Source: Pratylenchus scribneri (taxonomy: Eukaryota > Nematoda > Chromadorea > Rhabditida > Pratylenchidae). From it: a stretch of DNA of 64,000 nt. This document shows, one piece after another, positions 57,001-64,000 of this stretch. The notes beneath the pieces are model-generated. The model was not told the origin of the DNA. It searched no databases and was given only the letters and a program-made list of their open reading frames with translations. A program made the position numbers and the translations under genes. Positions within the stretch are counted from its first letter, which is position 1. Every line of letters starts with the position of its first letter. Location of the stretch: positions 1,612,001-1,676,000 of the forward strand of contig JAQSEB010000064.1 of NCBI GenBank assembly GCA_030063045.1, read 5' to 3'.

Positions 57001-57923
57001 AAATATTTGGAATATTCCCTCAATGACAAATTCACACAAAAATGTTTGTTATTTATTTGCCAGAAAATTATGGGGAATACCATTACTGTCCCATGAATTT
57101 TGATTGGATTTTGGCAAAATAAAATAATAATTGCCCAGCCGTTGTTGTTTATTTGCTTTTTTATTTCGCAAACTCACGCAGTTGAATTGGATGCTATTTT
57201 TATTTGTTGATGGTATTTCGGGAATGAGGGAGGGGATGAGGTGGAATTATTGCCCATTCCCCGAATGAATGAATAATTGTTAAAAATATTTTCGACGGAA
57301 TGAACAATGCAATGAATTGGATGAATGGAATTAATTCATGTGATCTTTAATCCTCCAATGTATCACTATTTTTGATTTTATAATAATTAAAACAAATAAA
57401 AAATAATAGTACGATATATTGGAAATTATGAGAAAGTTTTTGCAATTCGTTTTCAATAAAAATTCATCTACAATTTACTATATATACCGTAAATGTTCTT
57501 TTTAATTCCCATGTGGGATTATTTTTGAATCCCTCAAAAATTGGTAACATTTGGGGTCTAAATTCTTAATTTTTTGACATCTTTGAACGAATTGTAGTGG
57601 ATTTTGTAGAGCTTTTGGGGACTAAAAAAATGAAATAAATTTTTTAAGTATTCAAAGCCGAGGATGGGCGGTTGAAAATTTGAGAGAATGTTGAATTAAA
57701 AAAGCATTTACGGTATTTTTAAATTTATTTTATTTTATATTTCATTTTTATTTAATTTTATTTTTTCCATTTTTTGGTGAATTTATTAAAATAAAAATTC
57801 AATGATTCATCTTTATTACCAGTCCTCATTAATTTATCGAATATATTTTATTACTCAATTTTATTTTTACGAATTCATTAAAAATCCATTTATTATATAA
57901 TTCGTCAGTAAAAAATCTCCAAA
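57001..57923. other. Intergenic with foldback family C
   Basis: No coding frame was found. At 57485-57718 a full family C element has inverted ends TACCGTAAATGTTCTTTTTA and AAAAAAGCATTTACGGTA, with CATTTGGGGTCTAAATTCTT inside. Confidence 0.6.
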
Positions 57924-60900
57924 ATGTTTAAAATTATTTTTCTAATTTTTGCCTACCAAATCTGCCCAATTTCTATTATTGCCAATGCAAAAAATGATGC
58001 CAATTCATTTCGGAATTATTTCGCACATCAGGATGGAAAACAATTTAGTAAAAAATATTAATATTTAAAATAAAAATATCAAAATTATTTTCAGTCTCTT
58101 CCAATGCCGGGAATAACGATGCAAAATCAAAATGGCAACCGGCCTATGAAAAACCGGAGGAAAAGGCAAAATTGAATGGAAAACCGAAAATTCATTTTTT
58201 TGAGAGTGATGGCACCTGTGGGGTAATTAAATTAAAATTTTTGTACAAAAAGACTTATTTATTTTAGGTTTGGGATCCATCAACAAATAGTTATGTAAAG
58301 CCGAAAATGAATTATTCCAGCTTAGAGGGCATTAAATGTCTTCATGAATTCAACAAAATTGCATTTGTTTATAACAATTGGACCAAATTTCCATTTAAAC
58401 AAAAATTTATTTTAGGGACCAGCCTGTGGCCATCCTGCATTTTCGCGTGTTAAATTGTGCTCAATGGTTTGTAAAGTGAAAAATGGTACTTATCGGTTAT
58501 TTATCTCCTTTATAAAATGAATGGTCCACCTTATAGGTGATTAGGATTAGGTTTAGGGATAGAAGAGGACAGAGTCGGTTTTTCGTACATATCGGTTTGA
58601 AAACCCAGTTTTCGATTTTAAAAATGTCAATTTTCGGCTTCTTCTATTTTCTATATTTTAAAGCAAAATTTCCCAAGTTTGGTTTGAAATTTTATCGACT
58701 TTCCCAAACCAAACCGACTCTGTCCAACTTTAGCAAGGGTTCATGAGATGTAAATCTCTCCTTGAATGGCCTTAAAAGCCTATGCCAGATGACCCATAGG
58801 GTCACCTTAATTTTTCCTAGATGTAGAAACCCGATAAATACCAGAAATATTATAAGAATAAAAATATTATTCCATTTTAGGTCCATTTTTTCGACAATGA
58901 ATTGCCAAATGACAGTGAGGTATTGGCCGGCGATAATATTGGTATATTGACAATAGATGATATAATTAATTAATTTTTCAATTAGATATGGCCCTGGTTT
59001 TAATTGATGGATGTGCGGTTTGTCGAGATAGAGACGAGAATAATCTGAAAATGACATTAAGCATTGGAATGACATATTCAGAGGGTTCATTGTTCACAAA
59101 ATGTGAGAAAGATAAACAATTGGAAGTTGGGTGAGTCCATTAAGTAAAGATGAATATTATTCTCAAATTATAATGTGTTAAAAAGTTATACTTTCGTATT
59201 AATCTGGAGCAAATTTAAATAAATTTTATATTCTAATTTATTTTTTATATTTGTTTGTAAAATGATGGAAAAAAACAAACACTATTTTAAGGTTAAAGCA
59301 ATTTTAGGGGAAGACGATTTTGATGGTAAAAAATTTGTTCCCGGATATATACAATATACATAGGTTCGATTGAAAATTATTAAAAATAGAAGGAATATAT
59401 TAAATAAAAATTTATTTAATAAAATACTATTAATATTTATCAAAAAATGCCATAATTTTAGAATTTTCAATATTTAGAATTTTAATATACTAAAAGCTTT
59501 CCTTAAAAGCGAATTGTCTAATTAAAATTTTCGAACTTTTAAATTTAATAATGTATTATTTGAATATACTATATTTTTAAGTGGCATGGTAAAATTGGTT
59601 CTGAGGTCCCAGACTCGAAACCATACAAACGATATACCATTCGACGCGCCTCGATGAGTGGAGCACGAAAAAGCAAAAATTTTTGCGCGGCAACCACTTT
59701 TGGCCAAGTTATGGCCATTAAAACGGATTTTTCCCATAAAAGTGCTTGGTCCCCCCTATGGGTCGAAAAATTTCGAAATTTGTTTTCGGCCATATTATAG
59801 CTCATTCGATGCGGCTCGATGAGCGGAAGGCGAATCTGCTATTCTTTTCACATAAAACTCAAAAATAAAAAAGTTATGGCCATTTTAGTTTCGCTGGAAT
59901 GTGTTGGAACTGCGGAGGAATGTAAGAGTGGACTCCGGAGTGTGCGTAGCCGAAGCGCGGGAACTGGACGGGCTTGTGGCGAGCGAAGCGAGCCACAAGC
60001 TCGTCTGGTCGCGCGGAGGCGGAGCACACGGAGGAGTCCACTCTGAAATGCCCACCGGAGCAGTTCCAATCCGTATTTCCTTTGCGCGACTGTAACTTTT
60101 TTATTTTTGAGTTTTATGCGAAAACGATTACAGATTCGTATTCAGCTCGTTGAGACGCGTCGTTTGAGCTAAATATGTCGATAGAAAAAATTTTTAACTT
60201 TTTCGACCCGAAGGGGGGACCCTTCACTTTTTCAATTTTCGAGTGGCCATAACTTGGCCAAAAGTCGTTGCCGCGCAATTTTTTTTGTATATTCTTATAC
60301 AACTCGTCGAGCTCTATCGAATGGTATATCGTTTGCATGGTTTCGAGTCTGGGACCTCTGAACCCATTTTTCCAGTGGCATTGAAAATCTTACATTTTCT
60401 CATAAAAATTACTCAAAACGGACAAACATCGAAGGCGACAATCCGGGAACCCAATTCATTGTTCCCGGCATTCTATATCAACGCTTTTGTGATGGAATGT
60501 TCAGGCAAGATTTTGAGAGAATATATAAATTAATAAAGATATTATTATTAGTTCGGATGAAATGCCAAATTCGTATGAAAAGATTTGGATGAAAGTGACC
60601 CACAAGTAAACATTATATAATTTAATTATAATAATATTAAATAAAGGAAGTGTATTATTAATTTACAAAAAAATGACTGAATTTACACAAATTAAATTCT
60701 TGAGCCATATAACTTGGCCAAATCAGACTTTTAAAGATTCCCTAACCCCTAATCCCATCCTGCACTGCCCTGAACCTAACCTTGAGGCCTAATACCCAGT
60801 TATGGCCAAGTTATATGGCCACAAAAATATAATATTTTCGACACGAAAGAATTTGTGTAAATTAGTTCTTTTTTGTAAATTAAATAAATTTCTATTAAAT

Positions 60901-61177
60901 AAAATTTATTAATAAATATATTATTTTGAGTTGCGGCGGCGAAAATCGCAATTTTCAAATTGATTTGCCTCCACTTTCGCCCAGGGAACATCAAGTTAAT
61001 TTTCTTTCATTTTTATGTTCAATAATTTTATTCATTTCCAATCAGTATCATGTGGCCGAAATGCGTGGTCTTCTGTTGGATTTGGCCAATGAGGAATGGT
61101 CCCAATTTGATATGGGGAAACGGGCATTTGGCGAAAGCAAAACATTGGTTTGGGGCAACAAATTGCAGGACAAATGA
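57924..61177 (+). CDS. Unrecognised secreted cysteine-containing protein
   Basis: Candidate exons: 57924-58047, 58095-58222, 58268-58366, 58416-58466, 58881-58941, 58986-59130, 60435-60504, 60552-60605, 60931-60994 and 61046-61177. Residues 1-22 form a signal peptide (MFKIIFLIFAYQICPISIIA). The mature part has paired cysteines: DGTCGVWDPSTNSY, GIKCLHEFNK, GPACGHPAFSRVKLC, LIDGCAVCRDRDE, FIVPGILYQRFCDGMF and CGGENRNFQIDLPPLSP. This fits an extracellular disulphide-rich protein. I do not recognise the family. The exon 7 donor is GC (TTCAG|GCAAG). The joint between exons 6 and 7 does not keep phase: exon 6 leaves two bases and exon 7 wants one. The 1.3-kb intron there carries a large foldback insertion, so an exon may be missed or damaged. 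The remaining junctions are consistent. Confidence 0.55.
58490..58855. mobile_element. Foldback repeat interrupted by hAT-like element
   Basis: Outer parts (ACCTTATAGGTGATTAGG at 58530; GACCCATAGGGTCACCTTAA at 58790) belong to the Nup62-intron family. Between them, 58565-58735 has inverted ends GGACAGAGTCGG / CCGACTCTGTCC and is related to 33142-33312. This is a nested insertion inside an intron of the secreted-protein gene. Confidence 0.6.
59165..59355. repeat. Foldback family D, copy
   Basis: Contains AAAATGATGGAAAAAAACAA, a TTAAAGCAATTTTAGGGG phrase and GTAAAAAATTTGTTCCCGGA. The layout is as in the 41.7 and 52.5 kb copies, but the ends are degraded. Confidence 0.45.
59583..60386. mobile_element. 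Large foldback with GC-rich palindromic core
   Basis: Left GAGGTCCCAGACTCGAAACC is mirrored by GGTTTCGAGTCTGGGACCTC at the right. TTGCGCGGCAACCACTTTTGG is mirrored by AAAAGTCGTTGCCGCGCAA-type sequence. The middle (59925-60060) is GC-rich and contains GGCGAGCGAAGCGAGCC and TGGACTCC/GGAGTCCA in mirrored order. Total length is about 800 bp. No transposase frame. Confidence 0.75.
60645..60870. repeat. Foldback family A, copy 6
   Basis: AGCCATATAACTTGGCCAAA and TTATGGCCAAGTTATATGGC are mirrored, with ATATTTTCGACACGAAAG at the right end. It lies in an intron of the secreted-protein gene. Confidence 0.75.
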
Positions 61178-61578
61178 TGAATTAAAAGTGCACGAAAATG
61201 GCAGAAAAATGAAATATAATTTAATTTGATTCAATTTGAAAAAATTCGATTTATTGTGAATTTTTAGAAATAAAATAAATATTCTTGCATTTGTTTTTCC
61301 CTCGCTGAATTTGTTCAAAATTCACATTTATCACAAATCTTTCTCGAAAATATTCCCCAAGAATATGGGCGGCAGAAAGGTCAACGGATAATTCTCGATG
61401 TGGTTTTTTTTACAAAAAAATGACCCAAATTCGAGTGCAATCCAATCCAATCCACCTGATTTGGAATTAATATATCTTCTTCATTTTCTTCCTTCTTCAA
61501 TTCGTATTCGTACCATCCATTTTTGGTTCAAAAATATTCGAATAAAGTGAACAATTATCTTACCCAAAATTCCTCCAA

Positions 61579-62122
61579 ATGTCTTTTCCTCGTACAGTAA
61601 TTTTTATTTTGGCAATTTTCCTCTTCATTTATGAATTTGCCCATTCAATGCCGGCGGCAAAAAGCAAAGCAAAAGCAGAGGCAAAGGCCAAAGCCAATTT
61701 GAAAATTCTCAGGTAAATAAACTAATTTTCGATTAACCTTTAATTAATATAATTTTTTTCTCAGCAAACGCCAAATTCATATTGGCATTCCGACGCCGCC
61801 GCCAATTCCCCGGATCCCAGGAAAACGTCAAATTTTCATTGGTGTGCCAACGCCTCCGCCCGTTCCCCGCGTACCAGTCCCATATCCGTACAGGGCAAAA
61901 TCCGCTGAGCCGCTGCCTTCGCCAAATCATCGGCGACAAGTCAAAAATAATTAATTAATAAAGAATTATTTTGAATTTATTTAGACTCGTTCACTTTGGT
62001 CCAGCGATTATATGCCGGCTGCCGGAATTGGTTTCCCCGAATTTTCAGGCAATCGTGAAATGACTCGAAACAACAACAAATTTGCCTATATTATCCATAC
62101 AGGGAAGGAGGCATTGTTGTGA
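61579..62122 (+). CDS. Neuropeptide-like precursor with two related peptides
   Basis: Exons 61579-61712, 61765-61939 and 61985-62122 join in phase to 148 aa. Signal peptide 1-23 (VIFILAIFLFIYEFAHS) is followed by an Ala/Lys-rich spacer. A KR site then releases QIHIGIPTPPPIPRIPG, which ends in Gly directly before the next KR, so it could be C-terminally amidated. The second peptide begins QIFIGVPTPPPVPRVPVPYP. The two share Q-I-x-I-G-x-P-T-P-P-P-x-P-R-x-P, and N-terminal Gln could cyclise. A further basic site (HRRQTR) precedes a C-terminal part with a conserved look (MPAAGIGFPEF). The design is that of nematode NLP precursors processed by proprotein convertases. I do not know these exact peptides. 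All splice sites are GT-AG. It follows the secreted-protein gene by about 400 bp on the same strand. Confidence 0.78.
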
Positions 62123-64000
62123 TCAACGAAGAATAATATAATTGAGGAAATATTTAAATTTAATTATTGATGAAAATTAATTTGAACTTTTGGGCCATTA
62201 TTGTGATAATTGAAATGTAAACACATAAATTTAATTTTTAATATTTTTCATTCTTTATTTATTAATGAATAAATTATTATATGAAAAGTAAATTTTTGTA
62301 TTCAATATTCATTTTTAATTCCTTTGCCTTCAAAATGACTTCCCCAAATTTAGCACTTTTCCAAAACCACAGTAATCTTTAAGCTATTAAACTTTCATAC
62401 GATTGGAATTGGATTAGATCTTTCTGTCGAGTATTTTGATATAAAAATAAATGATCAAAGATAATTAGATAAAAATTATGGCCATAAAATAAAAATTTCC
62501 GATTTTGGCCCATTTTTCTTATTTTTTTTTCAATTTCATCAAATCCACTCATTTTTTCTTTAATTATAACTCAATTTTTCATCTTATCAGACTAAATATA
62601 AATAATGATATCAAATTTGCCATTGATTCACAAATTTTGTTCACAAATTAGCAAATTTGGAACATCATTAAATAATCAATTCTATTCTGGTCCTTATTTA
62701 CATTTTCTAATATATATATAGACATAATAATTAGAAATTAGAATATATTTTTGGTTCACATATTTAATTCAATTTCAATGTTCATTTCTTGTTTTGTCAA
62801 AACATTTTCCTTGCAAAATGAAAACAACACCACCACCTTCCGTACCCAAATTCTTTTTTAGTCAGTCTCAAATTTGTGCCAGCAAATCAAAAATAGCATT
62901 TTGGAAGTTCCCAGGCAACCGGCTATGACCAGCCACCACCCTCACCCCAACCAATTTTGGTGCCAGCCGCCCGTTCCAATTTTCTGCCTCCGTCCATATT
63001 TTTCCAAGGTTTCCTTTCTTTTTCCTGGCACATTTTTCTGTGGCCATTTGCCTTCTCTATCCTCTTGCAAATATTTCTCCCCTTTCTTTTTGGATGGACT
63101 TTCTCGACCATTTTCGTCCACATTTCATCTTTCGAGAAGAACGAGGCCACAGCTGAGTTTGTATGTGAAATGAATGCAGTGGACGTTACGAAAATTTGCA
63201 CAGAGTGGCCAAAATGCGTTGGCGCAAGCGAAGAATGGGGGGGGGGGGGGCAGAGGCCGGGGACCATTGGGCGGATGTGTTTGCCAAGAGTGTGGGTGGA
63301 GGCTGGCCTATGGGCCGGCTGGCAGCAAGCGGAAATGGGCATAGCCATGGGAATGGAATGGACAGAGGAAGGAGGGAATGTCCCTTTTAAAATGGGAGGG
63401 AGGGCATTGGTCCAGCAGAGTTAAATTCCACTTTCCCCGAGGGAGTATTGAATTTTCCGCGGGAAATGTGGATGGATGGAAGGAAGGAATGAACATGGAA
63501 TGGTCATTGGAGACCATCATGAAAGCCGAAATTCCCACACACATTGCTGAATGAATGAATTTTTGATAAAATGGCCCAGGGATAGGGAAGAATAGTTTTA
63601 TAATAAATAATAGATTTTTATATATGTTGAAGCCGATTTTGATTTTTATCGGATTTTTGATTTCCATAGACCAAAAATAGTATAATACAAACTTTGTAGT
63701 TGGTGATCGTTGGTCATAGTATCTCATATCCAAGCTCGTAGGCATTCTAGACCTGGAGCATTATTTTATGGCTTATTCGTTTGGGCGTTGTCGATTTAGT
63801 TAGGAAAGTGCTAATTGTGGACAGATTTGATTCGTTTTAAAAATGTTAAACCAGTTTAAAACCCGATAGCCATACTAGGTTCAAATTCATCAAATCTATT
63901 TGAAAATGAAAACTTATAGACAAAACCGACCCTTACGAATCGATTGAGCTATAAATTTAAAAAATGTCAAAACCACAAGGTGAAAATCAAAATCGGTTAC
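62123..64000. other. Intergenic to window edge, no supported gene
   Basis: AT-rich up to about 62820. A more balanced block at 62870-63500 includes a G run of about 12 bases (from 63238), with overlapping frames on both strands but no start context, motif or splice chain. The last 400 bases are AT-rich again. A gene truncated by the window edge cannot be excluded. Confidence 0.4.

Noticed and set aside
62874..63745. Overlapping frames around the G run.
   Set aside because: Open on both strands because of higher GC, no domain, and the poly-G tract makes the frame unreliable.

Overview
The window is eukaryotic and reads as a nematode genome. It is AT-rich, coding exons are split by introns mostly of 40-60 bp, and several products are nematode-typical: a serpentine GPCR, a DUF273-type glycosyltransferase, a TIL inhibitor and neuropeptide-like precursors. 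A tylenchid or plant-parasitic lineage is possible (secreted repeat proteins, a visible fraction of GC-AG introns), but nothing here fixes the species. I rebuilt exon chains by hand from open frames, splice sites and codon phase. Fifteen chains close in frame or nearly so; the exceptions are stated.

Layout. 0-2.9 kb: a foldback element and a secreted repeat protein broken by a one-base frameshift. 2.9-4.5 kb: GPCR (+). 4.7-8.9 kb: nucleoporin Nup62 (-). 9.4-9.8 kb: SmF (+). 10.0-10.8 kb: METTL5 rRNA methyltransferase (-), then a 24-bp minisatellite. 12.6-15.5 kb: a secreted 878-aa FAD-fold protein (+). 16.2-18.0 kb: DUF273 glycosyltransferase (+). 21.2-26.1 kb: active-site-intact GH18 chitinase with chitin-binding modules (+). 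26.2-31.6 kb: SLC22-like transporter (-) with a small gene nested in one intron on the other strand. 34.1-36.6 kb: divergent forkhead/AT-hook protein (+). 40.8-41.2 kb: small secreted peptide precursor (+). 42.7-45.5 kb: F-box-like protein (+). 46.2-47.3 kb: decayed ANKLE1/LEM-3-like GIY-YIG nuclease (-). 48.5-55.3 kb: the GH18 receptor-kinase (-). 55.8-56.6 kb: TIL protease inhibitor (-). 57.9-61.2 kb: unrecognised secreted protein (+). 61.6-62.1 kb: neuropeptide-like precursor (+). The last 1.9 kb holds no gene I can support.

The most striking object is the 17-exon minus-strand gene at 48510-55344. It predicts an 888-aa protein: signal peptide, GH18 (chitinase-like) ectodomain, cysteine-rich module, one transmembrane helix, then a complete MAP2K/MKK7-like kinase domain. 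All 16 junctions keep phase; one uses a GC donor. This would be a chitin- or glycan-sensing receptor whose cytoplasmic part is itself a MAP-kinase kinase. I know of no described animal protein with this order of domains. Fragments of two of its exons lie nearby at 41.5 and 48.2 kb, so related copies have existed.

Introns and intergenic DNA are full of short foldback (MITE-like) families, several with 3-6 copies in this window, plus three non-coding minisatellites. Introns with a GC donor recur in at least five genes, and two introns seem to lack any AG acceptor and would fit a TG acceptor.
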